The translations under genes and the position numbers were made by a program. This document shows, piece after piece, positions 1-11,121 of a stretch of 22,500 nt of DNA (position 1 is its first letter; each line of letters starts with the position of its first letter). Origin of the DNA: Bigelowiella natans CCMP2755 (Eukaryota; Cercozoa; Chlorarachniophyceae); contig ADNK01002685.1 of the NCBI GenBank assembly GCA_000320545.1, positions 1-22,500 of the forward strand, written 5' to 3'. The notes beneath the pieces are model-generated. The model was not told the DNA's origin, did not search any database, and saw nothing but the letters and a program-made list of their open reading frames with translations.

Positions 1-573
1 CAAGCACACACAGTAAAATACATAATAATGTTTGAGAGTTGAAGAAACTTTAGATAGCAGTAGTAGCAATAGTATCTTCCTCTTTTCTCACCAGCATCGA
101 AAGGAACAGTCAAGATCTCGGGACAATGATACACAAATATTTCATTCCTATTGGCTCTCCTCATCCCTGCCCTACTTGTACGGCTACTGCTACATTTAGC
201 ACTTTTACCTAGATACGATGACACTTCCTAACTGTCGCCATTCCCCTGGAAGTGGGCGCCTCGCTTCTCCCAAGTCATCGTCACCAGTATAATCACCAGT
301 ATCTTGAGTCGAGTTCTTATTGTCAACCAATCCATCCTCAGGAAGATGTGTGTTCTTTGGGGAAGTAATAATGAGTTATTCGAGCAAGCAGGTCTCGATT
401 TTCACAGCCCTTCCAGTTGCGTTCTCTCCAAATGACAAATAGGGGAGGATATAGGCAGGGTCAAGAATGGGGTCGCGTTGGAAACACAAAAAAACACGCC
501 CCCTTCCCCCCCGTATGGTACCTTCAGCAATTGTCTGAAAGTTGATCAGGGGATTTCCCCCACAAAAACGACA

Positions 574-584
574 CCCCCCCCCCC

Positions 585-619
<35 letters not shown>
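574..619. repeat. C-run plus (CA)n
   Basis: Twelve Cs, then AA and about sixteen CA units, in the non-coding stretch downstream of the last visible trpA exon. Confidence 0.95.
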
Positions 620-624
<5 letters not shown>

Positions 625-651
625 AAAGTAGTAGCAGTAAGAGATATACAC

Positions 652-741
652 CTGTAACTCCGGTAAGGGCTACAGCGTACACAAACGAATCCGCATGACT
701 CAGAAGGACACGAACTCTGTCCTCAGTAGTCGTCTGGATAT

Positions 742-775
<34 letters not shown>

Positions 776-863
776 TGTTGTGCGGCGTGAATGCAGAGAA
801 TTGAGGGGGGGGACGACGATGCTAAGAGCGAGAACGGCGCAGCAAGAAACAGCTATGAAGTAT

Positions 864-901
<38 letters not shown>

Positions 902-1398
902 ATGCTTCTTCCTCTTCTTCTTCTCCTCGAGGTAAGTATCAAATATGAATCGCACATCACGATTCTGAACACACCCAAATTTAATTAAACATCAAGATGC
1001 CCCAACCCCCCCCTTTTCCATTGCAATAATATCTTCCAAACACACATACATATACACAACATCGACAACAACTACAACAAAACTACTACGTACTGGAGCA
1101 ATAAGCGGAATGTAAGATAGCCCTTCAGAAGATGCAGATCGTTTGAATGACTACATATTCAAAGAGGGGGGGGGGGGGGGGGGGGTAAGGTTGACGGAAA
1201 GAACGTGAAAAAGCAATTCAAACAAGCTATGCTAACGATTTGGGACTATTAAAGGCAGTGTCATGAAGACGTACGACGTGAAAGCAATCAAGCAACCAAC
1301 CGGTATTATTGTGGCGGAACAATATTCATTATTCATGCTCTTCTGTGTTTTCTCACAAGCTCATCTCCTGTTCAACAGCACTAATCTACACTGGCACA

Positions 1399-1431
<33 letters not shown>

Positions 1432-2131
1432 ACTAATAATATTGATTTTGGATGGGTGTTATTACAGCAGCTTCTTCCGGTGGCAAATCAACGACTATGA
1501 ACCCGTCCGCCCCTATTATACCAATCACCGCAAATCGCGTATGAGAGCGGTGCAAATAGGTTCCTTTGATTCTAGCATTTTTTTTACAGGTGAAATGATT
1601 CGATTGCCGTTTGGCAAATCTCCATTTTCTCTATGCTACATCATAATCTTCATTATCATCATCATAATCTCATATCGCGGTCTTCTTCCTCAGCATTCTC
1701 GTCGTAACTATCTTCCACAATCGTAACTATTCCCCAATCATCATAGCTATGCTATCATCCTCCCCCTCCCTCCCCCCGCCTCTCTGTTTTCTTTGGCCTT
1801 CATTACGTCTCCACCTGCTTCTCTCACAGCTTCCATCAAACGCTGCTCGCCGTACATGAGGAAGGGGTTGTAGTACCCCATCAAGACCAATGGCACGGTG
1901 ATTCCCTGACCGGGGAAGGGGGGGGGGGGGGGGGGTGATAGAAATAATCATAATTGATGACGATGATGATGATACACACTGTATATTATCGTCAGGAGCA
2001 GCAGCATGATTCTACCTCGGCTCTTGCTTTCTTTACTACTGAGAGGCACTGATCTATGGAGATGATGCCGTTATCTAAGGCAACTTGGTTTGACCTAAGT
2101 GTATTGTAGTAAATAAATATGCTATGTACAA

Positions 2132-2167
<36 letters not shown>

Positions 2168-2347
2168 AAAAATAAAGCCAGCAGCTGTCTGTCTTAAAAA
2201 AGATACTATTCGTATGATGCTTCTATTATCATCCGCATCCGCATCCTCATCCTCATCCTCATCACTTTCATCACTGCTATCATCATCATCACCATCACCA
2301 TCACCGCCATTGTCATCCTTTCTACCAGCTCAAAACGATCATCATGA

Positions 2348-2383
<36 letters not shown>

Positions 2384-3610
2384 ACGTTTGAATTGTAGGC
2401 CCGTCAGCCAATGGATCAGTGAACGGCACCTTCAAAGAGGAAGAAGAAGAAGAAGAAGAAGTAGAAGAAGCACCGCAACACATGTATAGCGAAAATAAAT
2501 GAGTACTACATATCCTTTCCCCCAACAAGCACGTAGCTTCTTCGGCCGCCGCCTCACCATTCATTCACTCACGTGCATGCTACACCACAAAAAAAGTTCC
2601 CTTGCTTCCACATCGGTCAAAACAACACCATCATCATCAGCATCAGCATCATCAATACACCAGTAGAATAACATCATGATGGTGGATAGAAGAGGGGTAA
2701 CACTGTTTTGCTTTTGCTTGCTGCTGCCGGCTGCTGTTACGCGTTTATTCACTGATCCACTCACTCACCCCCAGCTCGATGATATCCGCTCCTCCTTTCA
2801 CAAGGCCGTGCATAACGTCCAAGGTTTCCTTCTCGGTCGGATACCCTGAGGGTGGGGGGAAGGTTAATTTCAAGGATGAGCAGCAGCATCAGCAGCTAAA
2901 TCGTATTAGGAGGTGATGACTGACCGATGGTGGTGTACGCGACGAAGGCGGGTCGTCCTTGAGCTTTGCAAGAGGCGAAAGTCTCCAAAATCGCTTGCGT
3001 TCCGTACGACGGCCCGGAGACTCCCTCCTGTTGGGCCTTAAACCGAACATCATTTTTGAATTATAGTGGGTCGCTATCGTCTCGTGAATGTTTCCTAGAC
3101 GCATCTACATGCTCCATATCACTTATGTCACGCAACAAATACCATATATGTATAGCAATATATGTATACTTATATCTATATAGATTTTTTTACTGTTGTG
3201 ACGAACAATCTCCATACCTCTTCTGCCTTGGCCTCAGCGTGTGTAGACAAGGCCCTTGTATTATTGACGATCTGTGTCTGTATGGAAGATTGCTTCCTCT
3301 TTACTATAAATCCTACGAAAACGGCATTCACAACAAAGGTCAACCCAGCAAAAAATAGATATTCGCCATCTGAGTGGTGGAGCGAGAATAGAAAGAGGTA
3401 GCTGCCAAGGAACCACTCGAAACAACAGTGGACTAACACAACGAGAAAGACTAGCAAGCACTCACTGTCGTTAGTACCTTTTGAGGCTGATGACGAGACA
3501 AGTCGGACGTCTGCTCGTCCCCTCCTATTAATGCCCCCTCTGTTTCTCCTCGCAATTCGCCGAAGCGTTGCTAGTCGCATGGCGCTCTTTCTCATTTTGG
3601 CCTGTCCCAT
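652..3610 (-). CDS. trpA: Tryptophan synthase alpha chain (TrpA), C-terminus not found
   Basis: TrpA cleaves indole-3-glycerol phosphate to indole and glyceraldehyde 3-phosphate in tryptophan synthesis. Ten phase-consistent minus-strand exons: 3610-3478, 3312-3218, 3027-2925 (its acceptor may be 3036), 2845-2769, 2429-2386, 2094-2016, 1905-1815, 1512-1466, 1150-1094, 733-652. Joined, they give about 269 residues with family landmarks in order: AFVAYTTIGYP, ADIIELGVPFTDPLADGP, PLVLMGYYNPF, AGADGFIVVDLPPEEA, GLSYIPLIAP, VALTGVTG. The catalytic Glu (in IELG) and Asp (in LADGP), equivalent to E. coli Glu49 and Asp60, are present. The first two exons encode an Arg-rich, acid-poor leader without a hydrophobic signal, more like a mitochondrial presequence or simple transit peptide. 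After GVTG a donor is used at 651, and the last roughly 55 residues (GFGIS and GSAIV region) are not found in the remaining 650 bases. They may lie beyond a long intron, or the protein may be an alpha-beta fusion. Confidence 0.9.
742..901. repeat. (TAG)n and (TG)n microsatellites
   Basis: (TAG)n at 742-774 and (TG)n at 868-901 lie in one trpA intron (734-1093). On the coding strand the TAG array sits just upstream of an acceptor that is preceded by ACTAAT. Confidence 0.95.
1166..1185. repeat. Poly-G run of 20
   Basis: Uninterrupted run of 20 Gs in a trpA intron; it reads as poly-C in the transcript, close upstream of the acceptor at 1151. Confidence 0.95.
1395..1433. repeat. (CA)n(CG)n microsatellite
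   Basis: Alternating CA then CG units in a trpA intron. Alternating purine-pyrimidine DNA of this type can adopt Z-form. Confidence 0.93.
1918..1935. repeat. Poly-G run of 18
   Basis: G-run in the trpA intron 1906-2015, poly-C in the transcript; here it lies near the donor side. Confidence 0.93.
2136..2380. repeat. (AT)n, (TCA/TCC)n and (CT)n cluster
   Basis: (AT)n at 2136-2164, imperfect TCATCC units at about 2228-2310 and (CT)n at 2350-2380 fill the trpA intron 2095-2385. The CT array begins 5 bases past the donor. Confidence 0.93.
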
Positions 3611-4507
3611 GTTGGATGTACAAGTTAGAATTCATCTTTTTTAAAACCGAGCGCATGGGAAAACGTAGCGGGCGTCGAAGCATGTACAATACGGAATTCC
3701 GGTATTTTCAAAACTGCGTTCGGATAGCCTCCTCGGTTTTGAGGAGGACGTCATCCAAAGCTACATAGCAAAGGGAAATCGATCGAAAGCAGGGGGTTTG
3801 CGGACGTGCAAGGATCGCTTACGGGTCACATATACAATCAGGGGGGCAATGCATGATTCGGGTTGAAATAATTCAACTAGAATGATTAAATAATGCCCCC
3901 CCCCTTGTGCCCGTGGACCCTGCACTCTCTCCCCTGCGGCGTCGCTGCGCTGGCGAACAGGGGTGGGGTACAGTGCAAGTTGTACTTCCAGAAATAAAAA
4001 AGCCCTGCCAACTCGCAGGTAATGATGTAAATCAAGGTCCATATTTACCTGCGACATGGATATATCGGCATTTTTTTTAATAATCGGCAGGGGTTTTACT
4101 GGTGGAAAACCCCTCCACGATTACGTCTGGATTTCCTCTGGCTACTGCCACCAGGAAATAGAAATCGCCATAATGTCATTGTCGCAGGCTCAAATCAGAA
4201 AAGAATCAAGGCGAAAAAGAAGTTTCGCCTCAAGAGGAAATCATCGAATCGTGGGTATTTTCACGCTTGCCGTTGAAATTTCCGTGGAAAATCCGTCGTT
4301 TTGAAATACGTGGTAGCCATGAATTCGAGATAATCGTAGGCCATTTCTTCCAAGCGGTAGCCTTTGGCGTTGATTTTCTATGCAATTGATAATTTGCATG
4401 ATATTTTTAGAGAGCGACATAATACCTTTTATTGTCGCTGTTCCTTAATCTCATCGCTTTGTGGCAGCCCGAATGTGGGCACAGAATTCACATGAAGATG
4501 TGCGATA
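3611..4507. promoter_or_regulatory. Divergent spacer between trpA and gene A
   Basis: About 900 bases with no convincing gene. This is the presumed shared promoter region of trpA (leftward) and gene A (rightward). It contains three clean inverted repeats: a 10-bp pair at 4013-4022 and 4045-4054 (TCGCAGGTAA and its complement); an 8-bp pair GGGGTTTT/AAAACCCC near 4091-4114 with an 8-base loop; and a 7-bp pair GGCGAAA/TTTCGCC near 4210-4229. I cannot point to a TATA box. Open frames in this stretch have no splice or family support. Confidence 0.5.
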
Positions 4508-5210
4508 ATGGCTGACACCCTCCGCCTCCCCTCTCGATTCTGCCTTGCGGTTCTCCTCTGCCTTCTGCCTTCTGCATCCGTTACGACTTATCGGGCCTCC
4601 TATGGACGCCTTCGCCTGCCCTTGAGCAGAGCACTGTATAGGAGGGGAGAGTTTTTCCAAAGGAGGGCGGGGAGGGTAGCAAGCCGGGGCGACGCAAACA
4701 CGGGAAGGGACAAAGATACATCCGATCTAAAAGAAGGATTCGAAGGTCGAGTGATTTCTTCGTTTCCTTTTCATGCACAACTCGGAGCATGTATCATTCA
4801 CCACATAAGGCAATGTGGCCAATGTTGTTGTCTATAGAACTGATAATACGGCTCGAGTCTCAGCTGCCTATTCGCTTTTCGGAGGATGGTGGTCGCGTAT
4901 TTAGCGACAATAGGTTGTCGTTTCCCGATCCCCTCTATAAGAAAGGACTAGAGGTCGAAGAGAGGGAGAAAAGGTGAGCCGGCATAAGCAGAAACAAGCA
5001 GTACACAAAAATCATCCCACCACTCCTTCTTCCCCCCTGCCTGCTGCTGTTTCACTTACTTTTCGATGCTGTATCCAGCACGACGCCCATATCGGGAAGA
5101 GATAAAAAGATGATGCGAGTGGCAGAGCCTAGGGGTGATCCAGGTACGAGATTGATTTAAGAACAGTTGCGTCTATATACATATCACACACGCTCACACA
5201 CATTTGAAAA

Positions 5211-5257
<47 letters not shown>

Positions 5258-5627
5258 GTGTGTGCGGGATACATCCCCTACCAGATTTCAGTAACATCAG
5301 TCCTTCCCAGCCGCGAGATCCTGCAACAATTAAGAGCTACAAAGATGCCTTCATTGCTCTCGCTCCTCTCTGCTTGTTTGCCGAGGCCAATGAAACAAAA
5401 ATTGAGATGGAGATGGCAAAGGCCTTGGAGAGCTTACCATTTGACTTCTTGCTGTGGCTTGAAGAGGAGACACATGAAGTGCGAGGTGTGTGTGTGCGTG
5501 CGTGCATGTGATAAGAGAGGGTTAGGGGCGGGGGGGGGGGTGCCTCGAAAGTGAGTTGTAAAAGGCGGATATATTGATCCCATCCTCCATCCTTCCCGCC
5601 CCTGCTCCATCTTCTCCTTTATCGTTG

Positions 5628-5667
<40 letters not shown>

Positions 5668-6387
5668 GCAGGAACACCTATCGAAAAGGCTATCAATATA
5701 GTGGGAGATAGGCTGATGCGTGCATTTGAGGGTACACCATCGAAACGCCATCATCATACTAATAACCCTTTCCTAGAATCTTGGGGGGTTCCAACATGAT
5801 AGGTATCAGTGCGTGCGGCGAACAATAACAGTCAGTAATTCGTGTAGGCTCGAATCTTTCTCCTGGGAACGAATTCAATTTCTCTGAGGAAGCTCTGGAA
5901 AGCGGATGGACGATACGTGATGCACAGGAGGTTTGAACCCTACACAATACAATAATATGATATATTTTTTATATTATGTGCATGTATTTGTGTGTGTGTG
6001 CGTGCGTGTGTGTGTGTGTTTGTGTGTGTCTTGTAATGGCGAGTAGCTACCATCCATCATCATCACCGTATGTGAGGAGATTTTGAATATGCAAACCATG
6101 GAAACAAGTTTAAAGTTTTGCCGGCGAAGTTGTACGTGGTTGGCCATGACGACCAAACGGCCAATGGTTTCGTTCTTATCCCCCATAGTTTTGCTATGGT
6201 GTATGTTTGTTATGATGATGCCTCTAACTGCTGCTTTTCTCTTCCTCCTCCTTCTTCTGATTGTACTTCAAATTCCAACAACTGCTTTCCATTGGGGGGG
6301 GTGGGGACGCCACAGAAGCTGGAAATTTCACGAAATAAGGAAAAATGGGATGCTTTGCAGGAGGAGGTTAACGCTCACACACACACA

Positions 6388-6436
<49 letters not shown>

Positions 6437-7067
6437 ACATACAGTCACGATTTTACGGGTGAATAAATCATAGGGAAACGGAGGGAGAGAGAGGGAGAGC
6501 GAGAGAGAGAGAAAGAGAGGGAGAGAAATCGAAAGAATACCAAATAATTGAATATTGACAATTTAATATGCCCGTCGTGTGCATTCTTCTTCTTCTTCTT
6601 CTTCTTCTTCTTCTTCTCCACACACACACGTGTAAGCTACTTGTCCTTCCTCCTGACTCTGGTGTTATTAGCTTGATAGGACATTCACCGCCTATTTTGT
6701 GCCGAAAGACGAGGTGTCGGGGAGCATCGGGCCAATGTCCGACCTGAGGTAGATGTAGTAGTGGTAGTGGTGGTAGTAGTAGTAGTAGTAGTAGTGTTTG
6801 GCTGGTGATGAAGAGGATTGTGATATTGCTGCAACTGCTGCAGTCATTGCCATTCTTTTCACATTTATTCTTTTTGTTGTCGTTCTCAGCAAGAAGTCGA
6901 TGCTGTTGATTATGAATGAGGGCTTGGATCTTCTCGGTTGGTGTGAGACATATCACACACGCACATGCATGCACGCACATACACAGAAAAGGGTGGTGAT
7001 GATGACGATATATATATATATATATATTAATATATATTATACGTGTGTGTGTGTGTGTGTATTAACG

Positions 7068-7106
<39 letters not shown>

Positions 7107-9524
7107 TCTATTCCTCTGTATTCTGTGGTTATCACGATTAGTCTGCAACTTAACAACGATACGATGACTCTAACATCAAAGATCGCTTGTTGGAGCAATC
7201 GTCTAGCAGCGGTGAAGAGATGGATTTTAACAAACTCTTCTTTGAAACGGACGACGGCAAGGTACTATTACAGGAGCCCACGCAAACACCACCAACAACA
7301 ACAACGAGGATAATGGTGATGATAATGATGCTGATGATGATGATGATACTGATGATGATAATGATGACGGCACTGAAGCTCCAACTTAGACTTTCTGCGG
7401 AGATATTTTGAAAACAATTAGTGGAAGAGCATCGAGCACACGCAGCATGAGTGACTCTCCCATAGTAAATACTCAAAGAGTCCCAGATATCAATACAAGT
7501 GTTATTGTTGGTGATTTTGAATGGCTGTGTGTTTGGTGTTTCTCTGCAGAAGGAGACAGGTCCTGCCACCAGCCCCTTAATACTCTACACTGTAATATCT
7601 CACAAATTGAGGTCGATAGGGGAGGAGGGAGGGGGGGGGGGAGGGAACAGCGGAATGATGAAAATGAAGAAAGATAACCGCTCCAACAATACTGCAATCT
7701 GCGAAAACAACAACAACCACGCCGACGAGGAGGCGGAAGAAGATGGAGAAATGGCAGCAGATACACGAAAGACCCTTGTAGCCTGGCAACGACAGGGTAT
7801 GTATGCGGCAAAAACGGATGATGATGATGATGATGATGATGATGAGAGGTGTGAATGTACTGACTGGTAGTTGGGATGGAACATACCGATGACTTTGCAA
7901 TACTGTTCTATGTTGATCATCTGTGTTCAGTGAAATCAATTCTGGATGATACAACGCGGGCAAGAGAGATATTTATAGCTACGGAAGAGATGTTAAAGGT
8001 GTGGAACATAACTTGAGGAAAGGGGGTAGGAGGAGGAGGAGGAGGAGGAGGCGGTAGAGGAGGCCACGATAAGGGAAAGAGAAAAGGGCGGATTAGTAAA
8101 TGCAACGGAGAGATTCCCAATAATGGTGACAGTGCCTGAAAAGGATGATAACGATAATGATGAATGATGATGACACTGTCGCATATCGATAACGACAACA
8201 TCACTGCACGCATTTAAATATAACCTACTGCACCCAACAATAATGCCAAGACTCTGTGCTTTCAGAGTAGCGAGCGAAGGGCAGCGAGCGGAGATGCGCT
8301 ACCAACGATAGGAAATCTAGCTGCGACCACGGCATTTCCACTCGCCAGCCCCCCTCCCTTTGCCAAGGAATCCTCATCATCATCGATTTCCGTCATCGGA
8401 GGTCGGTCCCACCCCCAACCGCTACGACGGAGATTCCTCGAGCTCGAAGGCAAGGGAGAGGGAACATGGGAGGAGTCAGGAACCACGCCGGACTCTATTG
8501 CTCCTCCGATGAGCATTGATTACACTCAAAGACTCAAGTTTCTGCCAGAAACAAGGTGGCTGGAAGCAATATATACACACACTATACGAGTATGAGTCAC
8601 ACAAAATAAAAAGCAAAATGCGCTTACAATCACCACTATAAGAATGGTGCGAGAACTAGCCACGCACTCGTGTTCGCATTCCTACTTGAAATTCCCGGAA
8701 AGTACGATAATAGCGCGGCGTGAGAAACAGCTGCTGTTTTCTATCGTATCTGACGGCCTACAATCCATGTTACTCGGCGAAATAATCTTGCCCGTGCTCG
8801 TACTAGCACTGTTTGCGCTGGCATTGCTGCTGACAACTGGGATTGATTGCAACTGTGTTTCTTCCAGTGCTGGCCATACTCCGAGCCCTGAGGATGTGCT
8901 GATCTTCGATAAGTTCTTTGGCGGGGTCGGTCGCTCATACTGAGACTTGTTGTTGCTGCTGCTGCTGCTGCTGCAAGGGATAATGACAGAGATATTACGT
9001 GTGCTGTGCCGTTCTGTGTGTGCTGTTATGGTAATAACAGGCAGTTGTGGACTCAGTAGTCAACGTGGAGACCGACCCTCGAGAGGAAGAGGATGATGGC
9101 GTCAGCGCGCTTTCTCTCCCCCCCCTCCCTCCGGCCGATCGAATGTCTCCTTCAGATGCAGCTGCCATCTTTCTCTCCCCGTATCTCTCCAACGACGACT
9201 CGACTGACGGCGACGAACAGGGGAGTATGGCTCCCACCCACACCTCTCCCCCCTCCCTCTCACCTCCCTCTCCCGTTCCTCGTCTCTCTCTCGACGATGT
9301 GATTGCAGGGAGGCAGGAACCTTCGCCGCCATCAAGCGAAGAGGATGATTGCACATCCAATGGCGACGATGATGCACTGACTCCGAGTCGTGCTGATGAG
9401 CTGCGTAGTAAGCAGCAGCAAGGGGAACAGCAGCGAATGCTTGAAGCTGAGAAAGAGGTAGGTCCCGTGTGCAATGTTATGCACACTACATTAGGACATT
9501 GAAGTAGTTGTGATATATGTATAT

Positions 9525-9566
<42 letters not shown>

Positions 9567-10157
9567 AAGAGAGAGAAAGAGAGAGTGGGAGAGTACATAT
9601 AGATCGTTGGTGGATGGGACCAAATATATACTCACATCTCGCTGATACCACGCGTACTTGCTTGGGTCAGTTCCTACAAAGAGAAAACATCGTACTGAAG
9701 GCCATGGTAAAGAAGCTGCGTATACGCGTCTTCGATCTTGAGGTGGGGCAGTAGTTTTCGTGAGTGTGCGTGGTCTCAAAAATCATCCCTAATCTGATAT
9801 GAGCAGTACGACGATAACATTTGTCGCGCTGCGAAAAGACCTCGCCGATTTTTTGCAGCAAAAAATAACTTTGTAGAAAACTGTACCATCACGATTGTGC
9901 ATTTCTTTCGTGGACATGGATGGTGTAGTATGAGAGGAATAAGTACTTATGGCAGCTGCAGTGGTAGCTGAGGAACAGCATAGCTTTCCCTGTCGATAGC
10001 ATCATTCTCAGAGAAACATTAAAGCTGTTTCATTAGTTGTATTTTGGACAGAAATCGATACAAGAGAAATCTCAAGACAATGGGAAATGGACGCCGGGAG
10101 AAGGAGGAGGAGGAGAACACAATTCTGATCGCAGCTTCATCAAAGCACCGTCTTCAC

Positions 10158-10194
<37 letters not shown>

Positions 10195-10303
10195 GACAGT
10201 GTCAAGTAAACGAAGGTCCGTTACGAAACCATATTCCTTGCTTGGGAAGGAGGAGGAGGAGGAGGAGGAGGAGGAGGAGGAGGAGGAAGATAAGGGCCTC
10301 TAG
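4508..10303 (+). CDS. Gene A: plastid-targeted protein of unknown function, 18 exons
   Basis: Exons: 4508-4745, 4838-4973, 5292-5485, 5672-5731, 5848-5916, 6077-6198, 6316-6366, 6672-6748, 6890-6936, 7182-7261, 7550-7796, 7871-7998, 8266-8555, 8868-8925, 9041-9457, 9671-9742, 9807-9872, 10052-10303. They total 2604 nt, 867 residues. All joins keep phase. The least certain are the acceptors at 6077 and 7182 and the 8925/9041 join (8929/9045 also fits). The N-terminus has a hydrophobic signal peptide (FCLAVLLCLLPSA, about residues 11-23), then an Arg/Ser-rich acid-poor stretch, which suggests a bipartite plastid leader. The first half is helical and mixed-charge, including LESLPFDFLLWLEEETHEV. 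The second half is Ser/Pro/acidic and low-complexity, with a predicted coiled coil near residues 718-762 (LQRENIVLKAMVKKL). The last exon carries microsatellite-encoded poly-Ser and poly-Glu tracts and ends in DKGL. I recognise no known domain. Most introns carry simple repeats. Confidence 0.75.
5215..5254. repeat. (AT)n microsatellite
   Basis: About twenty AT units in intron 2 of gene A (4974-5291). Confidence 0.95.
5627..5668. repeat. (GTT)n microsatellite abutting an acceptor
   Basis: GTT units run to within three bases of the acceptor AG of gene A intron 4-side junction (intron 5486-5671) and so form its pyrimidine-rich tract. Confidence 0.93.
6375..6617. repeat. (CA)n, GA-rich and (TTC)n arrays
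   Basis: (CA)n at about 6375-6439, GAGA-rich at 6480-6530 and (TTC)n at 6583-6617, all in one gene A intron (6367-6671). Confidence 0.93.
7008..7101. repeat. (TA)n, (GT)n and (GA)n arrays
   Basis: Three dinucleotide arrays in a row in gene A intron 6937-7181. Confidence 0.93.
7312..7370. repeat. Imperfect (GAT)n
   Basis: GAT/GAC-rich stretch in gene A intron 7262-7549. One frame would read as poly-Asp, but it is out of phase with the flanking exons. Confidence 0.85.
7817..7845. repeat. (GAT)n inside a 74-nt intron
   Basis: Nearly half of the short gene A intron 7797-7870 is (GAT)n. Retaining the intron would add a poly-Asp tail and stop at the TAG that ends the intron. Confidence 0.9.
9528..9562. 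repeat. (AT)n followed by GA-rich stretch
   Basis: AT array in gene A intron 9458-9670, followed by a short GAGA-rich run. Confidence 0.92.
10156..10287 (+). repeat. Exonic (TCA)n and (GAG)n encoding poly-Ser and poly-Glu
   Basis: Within the last exon of gene A, (TCA)n at about 10156-10192 encodes a Ser tract and (GAG)n at about 10248-10287 encodes a Glu tract of about 13 residues. These are coding microsatellites, so allele length should vary between strains. Confidence 0.9.
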
Positions 10304-10506
10304 CTGCACGTTATCACAAGCAATACACATGGCCCTTCGTCGTTATTAGTCAAAGCTTAACATCAAGACATAGTTAGCATGATTGAATACCTATATATGG
10401 CTAGAACGATTCGGTTTAGAATAATGTTTGCGATCGCACTACATACGTTGGCCACAGCGGCCTTGTACACGTAGCATGCGGCGCCATTACTGGTTCTAGA
10501 CAAACT

Positions 10507-10552
10507 GATAATAGACACAGCAATACACAATATAGTGTATTGCATGTCTATC
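10507..10552. repeat. Long imperfect hairpin
   Basis: GCAATACAC at 10520-10528 pairs with GTGTATTGC at 10535-10543 across a 6-base loop. After a 3/2-base internal loop, ATAGAC at 10511-10516 pairs with GTCTAT at 10546-10551. It lies in the convergent spacer just upstream of the palindrome island. It could be an RNA hairpin in a 3' UTR or simply part of the palindromic DNA. Confidence 0.55.
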
Positions 10553-10929
10553 ATACTGCGTGAGTGCGAAGTGCACGTACGCCCTTATTGCGATGAATAC
10601 TCACGCACCTAGCCTATCTGCTATCTAGCCGCGACGTGTAGCGTGACATCTAATAAGACAGGCCCAGCTAGGTAACGATAGGGTGCGTACACATATGTAT
10701 ACATACGTACACTCACACGTGCTTTGTAGCTAGCACGTGACACAGACTAGACAGAAAAAGGTCCATGCGCAAAGTTGTGTGCATGTGTGTGCGCTATGTG
10801 CATTGACACATTGCTAGCACTAGAGCAAACTGCTGCTATGCACACATGCTAGCATGGCCAATGCATGCACATGGCAGAGTGCCCATTCTAGCATTGCACA
10901 TCGTCGCATGATGGATCGACGTACATCAT

Positions 10930-10947
10930 GCGCTAGTATACTAGCGC
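10930..10947. repeat. 18-bp perfect palindrome
   Basis: GCGCTAGTATACTAGCGC reads identically on both strands. It lies in the centre of the CTAG-rich island. Confidence 0.9.
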
Positions 10948-11099
10948 TGGCTAGCTAGGCCTTCTAGCTTATTCTCTAGCTGTGCTGTGCTTATTCGGCT
11001 ACGCTTGCACACGCGCCGTCGATCGTCGCGCCAACAATATCTCCATGCATCGCTAGCTAGCAGCAATGCATGCAGAATCGAATGCGAAGTAGTATGAAT

Positions 11100-11121
11100 G
11101 CTATAGCTATATAGCTATAGC
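11100..11121. repeat. 22-bp perfect palindrome
   Basis: A perfect 22-bp palindrome whose left half is GCTATAGCTAT. It lies near the right end of the CTAG-rich island. A palindrome of this length is very unlikely by chance outside simple AT repeats. Confidence 0.9.

Noticed and set aside
4056-4304. Plus-strand open frame in the trpA/gene A spacer
   Set aside because: No signal, family motif or phase-matched partner exon, and it is made up partly of the hairpin sequences.
8644-8943. Ninety-nine-codon plus-strand frame with a membrane-like segment
   Set aside because: Most of it lies in gene A intron 8556-8867; only the final part (8868-8925) joins in phase with neighbouring exons.
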